From: Closterium sp. NIES-65
Taxonomy: Eukaryota > Streptophyta > Zygnematophyceae > Desmidiales > Closteriaceae
Direction of reading: 5' to 3'
Assembly (NCBI GenBank): GCA_948144175.1
Contig: CANXME010000803.1
Location: forward strand, 558,001-622,000
Length of the DNA stretch: 64,000 nucleotides
How positions within the stretch are numbered: the stretch's first letter is position 1; every line of letters starts with the position of its first letter. Under the pieces are notes generated by a model. It did no database searches and had not been told where the DNA came from. It worked only from the letters and a program-made list of their open reading frames with translations. A program made the position numbers and the translations under genes. Positions 20,715 to 30,713 of this stretch are shown piece by piece.

Positions 20715-23280
20715 CTAAGACACACCTAAGGGGGCAGGAACCTGAGGGGGGAGGGGGTCTACCCGGGGGGGAACCGGCACAAGGAAGTCCGGCGGAGGGG
20801 GGAGGGAAGGAGTGCGGTAGGGGAAGAGGCGGTAGAAGGGGACTGACTCGTCGAACGTGACGTCCTGGGAGGACAGAACACGACGAGAGGAGGGGTGGTA
20901 AAACTGCCACCCGGGAGCGTCTGTGGGGAAGCCAAGGAAGACACAGGGAGCAGCACGAGGGGACAGCTTGTCCGCAGACAAGTCGCGGACAAACGCCCGA
21001 GATCCCCAGACACGGAACGCCGACGCATCGCCAACCTTCCCCGTCCACAGCAAGACTGGGGACATCGCAGGCCGAGAGACCCGGGGGTGAAGGTTGAGCT
21101 GATGCGCCGCGTACCTCACCGCAAACGGCCACAGAAAATGGGGGGCAGCCGCATGCATCATGGACGTACGAGCGACATCCATGACCATGCCAATGCGGCG
21201 CTCAGCAATCCCATTTTGCTGTGGAGAGTCCGGAAGCGTGAAGGTCTGGCGGATCCCCCGTGCACGACAGTAGTCTCGCAGAAGGCGCGAGGAGAACTCT
21301 CCGCCTCTGTCCGAGTGCAGACGCAGAACAGGAAAGTCCGAGCCGAAGCTCTTCCTGAGCTGGAGACGAGCCTCGCGGATCCAGTCGATCAGCACCTCAG
21401 TGACAGCACCCTTGCTGCGCAAGGGGAGGACTGTGGTGTAACGCGAGTAGTCGTCAACCACCAACAGTAAGTAGCGCTCGTGACCCTGCCCACGGACGGG
21501 GGCTGGGCCCCACACGTCCATGTGAAGCGTCTGCAGAGGAGCCTCTGTCGGGGGGGACTGGGAGGAGTGAGGAGCAGCCCGGAGGCGCCCCTCGACACAG
21601 GGGACACAGGAAGGTCCTGGCCCGGAGGGAAGGGGAGGGAGAGACTGGGGAAGACCAGAGACAAGGACACGGGAAGCCATGCTCCGAAGACGGGGCAAGG
21701 AGGGGTGGCCAAGACGGTGGTGCCACAGGAGAGTCTCGTGAGACAGGAGGCGACAAGAACAGGGGGCAGACTCAGGACCTGACCGGGACGCAGCAGCAAG
21801 CACCTGACCTGACGCAGCTACCTGACCAGACGCAGGGACAGGAGGAGACGTAGTGGTCAGGGTGTAGAGGCTCGACCCCGGCCGACGTGAGAACGTGGCC
21901 AGGTGTCGGCCTGTGCGTGCCTCCGTGCAGTGGGTCACCCGCTGACTCGCAGGAGTGAACTGGTGAACCCCCACATCCTGCAGGTCCGCGCCACTCACCA
22001 AGTTCGTAGAGAACGAGGGAAGGTACAGACCAGACAGGGTGCCCGAAGGGGCAGCCGGACACGGGAGGACAGTGGAGAAGTGAGAGAGGACAGGACCCCC
22101 AGAGGGGTCAGCCAGGGAGACCGCAACGGGCCGGTCAAGCGGCGTGAGGGTAGTGCGGTCTCGAAAGAAGGAGCGAGAAGCCCCGGACTCAAGTGTGAAA
22201 GTGAGGGAGGACGGAGGCGACGCAGTACCTGAGAGCGCAGTCTCACCAGCACCTGACAGCACAGACGCACTGGCACCTAGAGCAGCAGCCTCACAAGCAC
22301 CTAGCGCAGCAGTACCAATGCCTGGGTCAGGCAGGAAACACCGGTAACAGTCACCCTCCTCACTAATAGTCACAGCATACATAGCAGCAAGGATAGCATC
22401 AAAATCAAGATCAAAGATCGCTACACCAGCTCTAAGAAGCTCATCCCAGCGAGGGATCTCACTAGCCCCGGGGAACTGCTGACGCCAAGCGTCCGTCAGG
22501 CGGCCAAAGCAGCGCTGGGTGGAGTGGGCACCCCCACACTGCTCACCCGCGCGGTCGCCAGAGCGAAGGACGTAGGTACAAGGACCAGTACCCCCACCCC
22601 TCTGACGCCGAGTGTACCACTCACGGAGCTGCTGGGGCGGAGGGACGTCACGCGAACGCTGCTGCTGCTGCTGCTGCGAGCGCTGACCACCACCACCGCC
22701 GCTCCGCTGCTGGGTACCGCCTCGACCAGCTCCACCTCCTACGCCACCACCGCCTCCTCCGCTACCGCCTCCCCCACCGTCACCGCCACCACTACCGCCA
22801 CCACCACCGCCGCCGCCACCACCGCCGCCTCCTCCGCCGCTGCCACCACTACCACCACCACCCCCGCCACCACTCCCGCCGCCACCCCCACTCCCTCCGC
22901 CGCCTCCACCGCCACCTCCACCGTTCCCTCCAGCTCCACCAGCGCCCTTGCCCCCCTTGCCCTTGCCTGAGCGGCGTCTCCCACTAGGGGCAGACGCCGC
23001 GCCAACCGACTCGAGACCAAGCAGGTCGGCAGCAGCAGCAGAGGCAACAGAGGGCAGGAGGGGGGAAGGAGAGCACCCCTCAAAGATGGGGGTGCGAGGG
23101 TCACCACGAGAAGCTCCTACAGCGACGATGCTCTTCTCCGCCGCGAGGAGGGCCTTCTCGAGGACGTCGACGATGAGGGTGGTGGGACAGACTGCGAGAA
23201 AGTGGTCCCTGACTACGCGAAGGGAGTCAGGGAGGCGCGCGACTACGTAGTAGAGAGTGATGTACATGGGGGGGGGGGTT
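20715..23280 (-). pseudogene. copia A gag C-terminal half, protease and integrase
   Basis: A continuous frame of about 850 codons. It begins PPPMYITLYYVVARLPDSL, followed by a Gly tract of about 120 residues, RSRDVPPPQQLREWYTRR, and an atypical metal-binding motif C-X13-C-X3-H-X4-C (about 22502-22578) ending RCFGRLTDAW. The protease site reads FTLESGASRSFF, with Glu in place of the catalytic Asp (about 22170-22195). TLLWHHRLGHPSL marks the GAG-pre-integrase. Integrase has the Asp in HMDVWGP, the Asp in LHSDRGGEF and the Glu in QQNGIAERRIG. The C-terminal GVKFxxDVxF-like end is VLSSQDVTFDESV. It closes with a TAG where copia I has CAG. Confidence 0.94.
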
Positions 23281-23738
23281 CTTAGCGCAGAACTCAGCAG
23301 GAAGGGCGGCGCGGTAGCGAGTGTCACTAGTGCGGAGGTGCGTAATGAGGTCAGCAACAATGGGAAAGGCAGAGAGGTCAGGAAAGAGGTAGGGAAGCAT
23401 GAGACGGCTCAGTGCAGCAGTGGCAGGGGAGGAGTAGCGCGCAACTACAGCGTCGTACAAGGTCTGAGCACTCTTGTACTGACTAAAGTGCGCGCGCTCA
23501 GAGGTAGGGAGGTGGCGACGCACAGCAAGACGTGCAGCAGCATCGCGGGTGGCCCACTAAGAGCGCACAGTGGGATCAGCATCAGCAGCAGGGGCAGGAG
23601 AGGCGCCAGAAGTGAGGTCAAAGAGAGAGAGGCCGTCTGCCCTATCGCACTGTAAAAACAACTGCAGGTCGTCTACCCAGACCTCAAAGTCAATGGCGCG
23701 ACCCTCAGCGTCAAAAGCTAGGACACTAGGGGTAGCCA
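23269..23738 (-). pseudogene. copia A gag N-terminal domain
   Basis: ATG at 23738 starts MATPSVLAFDAEGRAIDFEV, WVDDLQLFLQCD, a UBN2-like Gag capsid domain, then a TAG at 23557-23559 in place of CAG (SQW in copia I). It continues DAAARLAVRRHLPTSERAHF, YDAVVARYSSPATAALSRLM and AEFCAKNPPP. A run of 10 G (23268-23278 on the plus strand), longer than the matching run in copia I, causes a frameshift into the next segment. The start agrees with copia I (MANPNVLTFDAEG). Confidence 0.9.
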
Positions 23739-23899
23739 TGACGACGACAGCGAAGCAGTGCAAGCAGTAGGGGAAGAGCGCGCAGTGACAGCGGTACTGT
23801 GCTCACCGGGCAGGGCAGGTCGGGCAGCTCTGCAGAAGGGCGGCTCGGCGACTCAGCGACTCGGCTACTGGGCGGCTCGGCTCCCGGGCGGCTCGGCGA

Positions 23900-24678
23900 C
23901 AGAGCGGCTCGGGTGCAGGGCGGCTCGGGTGCACTGCTGCTCGGTGGTCCGGCGGCTCGGCTGCTGCAGGTGAGTGGCTCGGCTGCTGCAGGTGGGCGGC
24001 TCGGCTGCTGCAGGCGGGCGGCTCGGATGCCGCAGTTGGGCGGCTCGGCTGCTGCAGGCGGGCAGCTCGGCTGCCGCAGTTGGGCGGCTCGAGAGGAAGG
24101 GGCGGCTGGGCCGGGTTGCAGGGACGGCGAAGGGCCGCAGTAGAGGCGGCCGTAGAGCCGCACGTAGGAGGCGGCGGGGCCGCGCAAGGGCGGGGTGGCC
24201 GCGAGTGACGGCGGCGGGGCCGCGTCGGAACGGGCGGCAGGGCCGCGTCTGAGCAGGCGGCGGGGCCGCTTTGTAGCGGGCGGCGGGGCCGCGGCTGAGC
24301 AGGCAGCGGGGCCGCGTCCGAGTGGGCGGCGGGGCCGCGTCGGAGCCAGCAGCGGGGCCGCGGCTGAGCAGGCGGCGGGGCCGCGTCTGAGCAGGCTGCG
24401 GGGCCGCGTCTGAGCAGGCAGCGGGGCCGCGTCGGAGCGGGCGGTGGGGCCGCGTCTGAAGGGGCGGGCGGGGCCGCGTCTGAAGTGGGCGGCGGGGCCG
24501 CGTCTGAAATGGCGGCGGGGCCGCGTTCGAAAGGGGCGGCGGGGCCGCGTCTGAAAGGGCAGCGGGGCCGCGAGGGAAGGGCGACACGGAGGGTCGCTCG
24601 AGAGAGAGGAAAAAAAAAGGTTAGCGCGCCTCGGGGCGCGCTTCGGTGGGCCCTAGGCGAAGTTCCCACAGGGAACCC
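23900..24678. repeat. Minisatellite leader of copia A
   Basis: The 5' leader between primer site and gag holds two arrays. About 6 copies of a 22-bp unit (GCGGCTCGGCTGCTGCAGGC plus GG, plus-strand reading) lie at 23950-24095. About 16 copies of a 23-bp unit (GGGCCGCGTCTGAGCAGGCG plus GCG) lie at 24216-24575. The 23-bp units form a near-continuous GGCGGGGCCGCG series. Long Pro/Ala-Ser-Asp open frames on the minus strand (to 288 codons) are by-products of composition. The long GC-rich leader may fold strongly or serve packaging; neither is shown. Confidence 0.85.
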
Positions 24679-24818
24679 GCTCTATACCATGTGAGAATAC
24701 TAGAACAGGAATGAAATGACTAAGTGAAAGTTGGGTACAAATACAAACCCTAGAGAGCTGTACCCCATATGTGCTACCCCACTGTAGCCTACAACAGCTA
24801 TGTCATATATATCTGACA
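24679..24818 (-). repeat. 5' LTR of copia A and primer site
   Basis: LTR 24690-24818 (129 bp). The primer site follows immediately on the minus strand at 24689-24679 and reads TGGTATAGAGC, one base short of TGGTATCAGAGC, which would weaken priming by initiator tRNA-Met. Flank TGCTT is at 24819-24823. Confidence 0.94.
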
Positions 24819-24823
24819 TGCTT

Positions 24824-25691
24824 CCCCTAGAGTTCTTCCCGGAATTGTTTTATGGCTCCGGACTCACAAAAATCAGCAGTCTTCATTAAAGCATCTTTGA
24901 AAGATAAGTTGAACGAATTCTGTTTTTTTTTCGGGGTCGAATTCGAGAGTTCCCGTCTTGGTCGAGTCTGTTTTCGCAAAGGTTTTCGTTTCCTCGGCGA
25001 ATTCCTCTGATAAATTTTGGTCAAGGGGCTTGGGATTTCGCCCCTGATTCTCCAAATCTCGCACCCAATGCTGTTCTTCAGTTTCGATTCGGTCAAGATT
25101 GCGCTGACGCTTTCGGACCTGCTTTTCCTCGCCAGCACGATCCGCAATTACTGGAGAGATCCGTTTTTACCTTTTGTCTTTAGTTTTGCCATTCCCTCGA
25201 GCTCGGAAGGCCGCACGTGCAGATTTGATGTGACAACAGTCGATAAGTTGATGTCCTTTTGCGCCGCAAAAAGCACAATTCAATTTGTTTTTTGCTGAGC
25301 GCAAATTGACGTCGATTTTGTCGACTTCCATGGGGTCGGCGAACGTGGTTGAAGCCGAGCAATCCCCTTGTCGTGATCCGACAACATGGGATCGTCGTGT
25401 TCCGTTATTGACCAGGTCAAACCTTTACGCGGCAGATACTATCTTACTATAGCTACTGCAATTCGTTGCTGCAACCTGGCGGCGAATGTCGGTTTTCAGC
25501 CCCAAAAGGGAGGACTGAATTTTTTCACAATCGGTAATGTCGGGAACACGGTTATTAAATTCTTCCATCTGCTGCGTGTATTGCGCGACACTCCCGAAAT
25601 TGCCGATGGTGATGTAATTTCTCGCGCGCAATATAAGTGGAATGAATCGGCTCAAAACGTTTGAGAAGGTCTGCCCGGAACTGCTGCCACG
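24824..25691 (-). pseudogene. gypsy C gag, middle part
   Basis: This is the piece of gypsy Gag between insertions A and B. From 25691: WQQFRADLLKRFEPIHSTYI, then in the next frame YITIGNFGSVAQYTQQMEEF and NNRVPDITDCEKIQSSLLGL, the usual retrotransposon gag (Retrotrans_gag) core. Charged Lys/Glu-rich sequence follows towards 24827 (KNSIGCEIWRIRGEIPSPL; IKQFREEL). A CxxC-type knuckle is not obvious. One-base shifts occur near 25620 and stops are scattered. Confidence 0.8.
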
Positions 25692-25822
25692 TGTCAAACT
25701 TATATGTTATAGTCTGTGTAGGCTGTAGTGGGGTAGTTCATATGGGGTACGACACTTTAGGGTTTCCCACTTGTACTCCTCATGCTGCTCAATGAAATCG
25801 TTCCTCGTTCTTTTTTCTCACA
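25692..25822 (+). repeat. 5' LTR of copia B
   Basis: TGTCAAACTTATATG to TTTCTCACA, 131 bp, followed by primer site TGGTATTAGAGC. It is the same LTR subfamily as copia G (5196-5326). Confidence 0.94.
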
Positions 25823-25899
25823 TGGTATTAGAGCAGAATCATTTCTAGGGCCCACCGAATGTTCCACCCTAACCTAACTGGTTTTTTTTTTTTAGCTGC

Positions 25900-27290
25900 C
25901 CCCGCGGCCGCGCTGCCCTCGCAGCCCGCGTGCTGCCCCTGCGACCGTGCTGCCACTATAGCCGTGCCTGCCCCTGCAGCTGTGCCCGCCCCTGCAGCTG
26001 TGCCCGCCCCTGCAGCTGTGCCTGCCTCTGCAGCCCGTGGGAGCTGCCCCTACAGCCCGCGCGCCGCTCTCCCGAGCAGCTGTGCCTGCCCCTGCAGCCC
26101 GTGGACGCTGCCTCTGAAGCCGTGCCTGCCCCTGCAGCCCGTGGGCGCTGCTTCTGCAGCCGTGCCTGCCCCTGCAGCCCGTGGGCGCTGCCCCTGCAGC
26201 TGTGCCTGCCTCTGCAGCCCGTGGGAGCTACCTCTGCAGCCCGCGCGCTGCCCTAGACTGTGCTCGTCGCGACGCCCCTGCGGGACCCGCGCGGTGTCCC
26301 CCCCCCCCCCCCCCCTGCTCGTCGCGGCGCCCCCCTGGGCGCCGTCCCTGCTCGTCGCGGCGCCCCCGTGGCATCGCCCCTGCTCGTCGCGGCGTCCCAA
26401 AGGCGCCGTCCCTGCTCGTCGCGACGCCCCCGGGGCGTCGCCCCTGCTCATCGCGACGCCCCCGGGGCATCGCCCCTGCTCGTCGCGGCGCCCCCTGGGC
26501 GCCGTCCCTGCTCATCGCGACCCCCCCGGGCGTCGCCCCTGCTCGTCGCGGTGCCCCCTGGGCGCCATCCTTGCTCGTCGCGACGCCCCCGGGGCGTCGC
26601 CCCTTCTCGTCGCGGCGCCCTTGCTCGTCGCGGCGCCCCTTGGGCGCTGTCCCTGCTCGTCGCGACGCCCCCGGGGCGTCGCCCCTGTTCGTCGCGGCGC
26701 CCCCTGGGTGCCGTTCCTGTTCGTCGCGGCGCCCCCTGGGCGCCTTCCCTGCTTGTCGCGGCGCCCTCGGGGCGCCTTCCCTGCTCGTCGCAGTGCCCCC
26801 GGGGCGTCGCCCCTGCTCGTCGCGGCGACCCCCCCCCCCCCCCCCTGCAGCACCTGCCTCGGAGCCCCGCCCTACAGCAGCTTCCGCGGATCCCCCTGTC
26901 ACCGTAGCGGCCCCGCCCTACAGCAGCTGCCGCGGAGCCACCTGCAGCAGTCGCGGCCCCGCCCTGCACCAGCTGCCGCGGAGCCCCCTTGCCGTCGTCC
27001 CGGCCTTGCCCTGCTGCAGCTGCCGCGGAGCCGCTTACAACAGTCGTGGCCCCGCCCTACAGCAGCTGCCGAGGAGCCCCCTGCCGCTGTCGCGGCCCCG
27101 CCTTGCAGCTGTCCCGGCCCCGCCGTCACCGCCGTCGTGCGCCTACCCTGCTCGCCTGGCGAGCGACTACCCTTCCCGCCACTGGTGAGCACTTGCCCGA
27201 CCCGCACTTCCCGCGCGCCTGCCTTACTAGCGCACTGCCACACTGCCCTGCCCGTGCTGCTACTACTGTTTCTGCTGCTACTGCTACTCC
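25900..27290. repeat. Minisatellite leader of copia B
   Basis: Three array types occur in succession. GCC-CCTGCAGC units lie at 25970-26260. About 17 units of 32-33 bp (core CTGCTCGTCGCGGCGCCCCC, then GGGGCGTCGCCC) lie at 26317-26826, bounded by C homopolymers of about 17-18 bp at 26298 and 26828. CAGCAGCTGCCGCGGAGCC units lie at 26870-27120. A 697-codon plus-strand open frame from 25859 crosses the whole leader but is out of frame with Gag, and I treat it as composition-driven. Confidence 0.8.
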
Positions 27291-27840
27291 TGCTACTGCT
27301 GCTCCTGGCGGTGGCCAGATGCAGCTCCAACAACGTCCGCGTGAGTCCCTCACGCTCCAGCAGCTACGTGAGTGGTACGCTAGTTGGGGTTGTAGGGGTG
27401 GCCGCGCTGCTACTGCTGCTACTGCGGCTACTACTGCTACATCTGCTCCTGGCGGTGGCCAGATGCAGCTCTAGCGACATCCGCGTGACTCCCTCACGCC
27501 CCAGCAGCTTCGTGAGTGGTACGCTAGTTGGGGTTGTAGGGGTGGCCGCCCTGCTACTGCTGCTACTACTATTACTGCTGCTAGTGCTGCTACTGCGGCT
27601 ACTACTGCTACTGCTGCTCCTGGCGGTGGCCAGATGCAGCTCCAGCGACGTCCGCGTGAGTCCCTCATGCCCCAGCAGCTTCGTGAGTGGTACGCTAGTT
27701 GGGGTTGTAGGGGTGGCCGTGGTGGGAGTCGCCTTGGAGCGGGTCGTTCGGGAGCTTCTTGTAATGACCAGATGCAGCTGCAGCAGCGTCCACGCGCGGT
27801 CCTCTCGCCCCACCAACTTCGTGAGTGGTACGCTCAGAGT
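27290..27840 (+). repeat. Four in-frame copies of a Gag module in copia B
   Basis: The segment GGGQMQLQQRPRESLTPQQL plus REWYASWGCRGG and an Ala/Thr linker is repeated with starts (CAGATG) at 27316, 27460, 27631 and 27769. The spacings of 144, 171 and 138 bp are all multiples of three. One copy carries a stop (QL then TAG near 27471). Other copias have a single copy. The linker is (GCT/ACT)n-rich, which may have promoted expansion. Confidence 0.85.
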
Positions 27841-29354
27841 GGAGGGTCACGGATTACTGTTCGCTGCCCGTACGTCATCCGCACTGGTGCTCGGGCTGGT
27901 CAGCCTTGCGAGACGATTGGTCACACAGATTCCCGCTGCTTCTCCCGTCTGAGCGGCGCCTGGCGTACAGAGTTTGGCGAGGCGGCTAAGCTCCCCGACT
28001 GGGTGGAGCTGCTTAGGCAGAGGGTAGATATCTTTGCTCTTGACTATGATGCTATCCTCACTGCCATGTATGCATTGCCTACTAGTGCTGAGGGTGCGTG
28101 TTACCTGTGTGTGCCACCTGACCCAGGTATAGAGTCTGCTGCTATGGTGCTGGTGAGGCTGCTGCTCTAGGTGCTGGTGCGTCTCCTCCTCCAGGTGCCA
28201 GTGAGGCTCCTGCTCTAGGCGCTAGAGAGTCCACTCCTCCGGGTGATGGAGAGTCTGCTCTCTCAGGTACTACGCGTGCTGCGGCCTTACACACTTTCAC
28301 CCCTGACTCGGGTCCTTCCCGCTCCTTTTTTTGCGAGTGCACCACACTCTCGCCGCTCAGTCGACCAGTGGCAGTCTCTCTGGCTGACCCCTCTGGGGGT
28401 CCGGTCCTTGCACACTCCTCCACGGTTCTGCCGTATCCGGCGGTCCCTTCTGGCTCTCTGTCTGGCCTCCACCTCCCTTCGTTCTCCACGAACTTGGTGA
28501 GTGGAGCTGACATTCAGGACGCCTGGGTTGACCAGTTCACTCCTGGAGGTCAGCGAGTGACCCACTGTTTGTGTACACAGACGAGCCGGCACCTGGCCAC
28601 GTTCACCCGTCAGCCTGGGTCGAGCCTGTACACCCTGACTACCGTGTCTCCTCCGGTTGCTGAGTCTGGTCAGGTAGCTGCGTCAGGTCCGGTGTTTACT
28701 GCAGCGTCCCGGTCTGGTCCTGAGTCTGCTCCCTGCTCGTGTCGCCTCCTGTCTCACCAGACACTCCTCTGGCACCACCGCCTTGGTCACCCCTCCTTGC
28801 CTCGTCTCCGAGGCATGGCCTCCCGTGTCCTTGTTACTGGTCTTCCCCGGTCTCTCCCTCCCCTTCCCCCGGGGCCTGCCCCTACCAGCGTTCCTTGCGT
28901 CGAGGGGCGGCAGCACGCCGCTCCTCACCCCTCCAAGCTCCCTCCGACGGGGCTCCCCTGCAGACACTTCACATGGACGTGTGGGGCCCAGCCCGTGTCC
29001 GTGGCCAGGGTCACGAGCGCTACTTTCTGCTGGTCATTGACGACTACTCGCGTTACACTACCGTCTTCCCCTTGCGCCACAAGGGTGAGGTCACTGAGGT
29101 GCTGATCGACTGGATCCGTGCTTCCCGTCGTCACCTTAGCGAGAGTTTCGGCTCAGACCTTCCTGTTTTGCGTCTGCACCCCGACTGAGGTAGAGAGTTT
29201 TCCTCCAACCTTCCGCAGGCCTTTTGTCATGCGGAGGGCATCCGCCAGACGTTCATGCTTCCGGCCTCTCCGCAGCAAAATGGGATTGCTGAGCGCCGCA
29301 TTCGCATGGTCATGGACGTCGCTCGTACATCCATGATCCATTCGGCTGCTCTCA
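27760..29354 (+). pseudogene. copia B gag tail, protease and integrase core
   Basis: QMQLQQRPRAVLSPHQLREW leads to the C-X13-C-X4-H-X4-C motif (CPYVIRTGARAGQPC, then H and RCF) and LSGAWRTEFGEAAKLPDWVE. A frameshift near 28150 follows. The protease reads FTPDSGPSRSFF (Asp kept, Gly-Pro after it). Next are TLLWHHRLGHPSLPRLRGM and integrase VWGPARVRGQGHERYFLLVI. The second Asp is in LHPD followed by TGA, and the Glu is in QQNGIAERR. The sequence breaks at about 29354 in MIHSAAL, fused to the hinge through a shared CTCAG, so the integrase C-terminal half is absent. Confidence 0.87.
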
Positions 29355-30700
29355 GGTAGACGCAGTCGAGCCTGTCGAGGTAGCTGTTGACTCTGGTTCT
29401 GTTAGGGGTGCTGAGCCTGTGTCTGCCGGGTCTGGGGGTGCTGAGCTTGAGCGTGCAGAGCCTGGGGGTGCTGAGTCTGAGGGTTCTGAGCCTGGGGTTG
29501 CTGAATCTGTGGGTGCGGAGCCTGAGGGTGCTGAGCGTGCGCATGTGGAGTCTGGAGGTGCTGCGCCTGGAGGTCCTTCGGGTGCTTCGTCCTGGCGGGA
29601 GCCACTCTCTCCACAGCCGCTGCGCGAGTGGTTTGCTCACCGCTAGAGGTATGTTGCTGGAGCTGGTGGTGCTACGGGCGCTGGAGGTCTTGCTGCTGCT
29701 GGATCTGCTGGGGGTTCTGGAACCACTAGTCCCGGAGGTGCTCGTACTGGAGGTACTGGAGCTGCTAAGCCTAGTGGTGCTGCTGGGGCTGGAGCTGCTG
29801 GAGGTGCTAGAGCTAGCGGTACTGCTGGAGCAGGTGCTGCTGGAGGTACCGGGGCTGGAGGTGCTGGCACTGCTGGAGCTTCTAGTGGTCCTGCTGGAGC
29901 TGGAGCTGCTGGGGGTGATGGAGCTGGAGGTGCTGCTGGAGCCGGTGCTCCTGTGGGAGCTGGAGTTGGCGCTACTAGAGCAGCTGGAGGTGCTGCTGGA
30001 GCTGGTGGTGCTGCTGGCGTGGGAGCTCCTGCTGGGGGTGTTGGTGCTGTCCTTGCTGGTTCAGGAGGCGCTGCGTGGCCGCGGCCTTCCTACGTTCGCT
30101 CCTTTAGCAGGTTCTTGGTCTCCCGCCTTCTACTGGTCCCGCTCCTTCCTTAGAATGTCCACCGCCTGTCCAGTCACAGTCACAGTTACAGTCCGCCTCC
30201 CCACTACCTGCTCCTTCTCCTTACAGTGGTCCGACCGAAGGTCTTGCTGAGCGTCGTGAGCCTGCGTCTCGTCCTGCGTCGCCTGTTCGTGCTGCTAGCA
30301 CTAGTCGTCCTAGTTCGCGCCAACGTCCTCCTCCTGTCCATGGCACGCACCGGATGGCTTTGCGCCATTCTACTGCTCCGCACCGTGTCTCTCTGCCGTC
30401 TCCTCTTGCGTCCTCTCTTCCTGCCCTTGCTGACCCGGAGTTTGACTCCCTTCGTGCTGCTAGTCCTGCTATCACGCGTCTCCTGGCCACTGTTGTCACT
30501 GCCCCTTCCTTTGAGTCCTCTGCTACGTCTGCCTTAGCTGCTGAGCTTGTCGACTTTGCTGCTCACTGTCGTCTAGACTACGCCGCGAGTCTTGTTGCTG
30601 AGTCTAAGTCTGTTTGTCCTCCGTCCGTTGAGGGTGAGTGTGCTCTTTGCACGGACGTCCTTGAGGACAGGCAGTAGGACTTTGAGTGCTTTGCAGCTGA
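29355..30700 (+). pseudogene. copia B hinge region
   Basis: Repeat-rich hinge between integrase and RT. It contains VDAVEPVEVAVDSG, then AEPGGAESEGSEPGVAES-type repeats, then WREPLSPQPLREWFAHR followed by TAG (29596-29646). A Gly/Ala/Thr tract from 10-20-bp GGTGCTGGAGCT-like units runs to about 30060. Next are a Ser/Pro linker and FDSLRAASPAITRLLATVVT and AAHCRLDYAASLVAESKSVC, ending EDRQ and TAG near 30675. There is no enzymatic motif; the same regions occur in A, I and K. Confidence 0.8.
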
Positions 30701-30713
30701 TGTACCTCATCTT

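Larger units (their letters stand above)
17469..24818 (-). mobile_element. Copia A, near-complete, flanked by TGCTT
   Basis: This is a full 7,350-bp element: 5' LTR 24690-24818, primer site 24679-24689, leader, gag, protease, integrase, hinge, RT, RNase H, polypurine tract 17598-17607 and 3' LTR 17469-17597. Target duplication TGCTT is perfect (17464-17468 and 24819-24823) and lies in gypsy C gag. The LTRs differ at two adjacent bases of 129. Five coding lesions are listed under the parts. It is the youngest large element here by LTR divergence and has an intact YVDD, but the protease Asp is Glu and the primer site lacks one base. Confidence 0.95.

Noticed and set aside
23803-24669. A 288-codon Pro/Ala/Ser-Asp frame in copia A's leader (minus)
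   Set aside because: It is explained by 22-23-bp GC repeats and has no start context or counterpart in copia I.
25859-27952. A 697-codon open frame on the plus strand after copia B's primer site
   Set aside because: It is out of frame with the recognisable Gag module and consists of Pro/Ala/Arg repeats from the GC-rich minisatellites; the opposite frames are also open.
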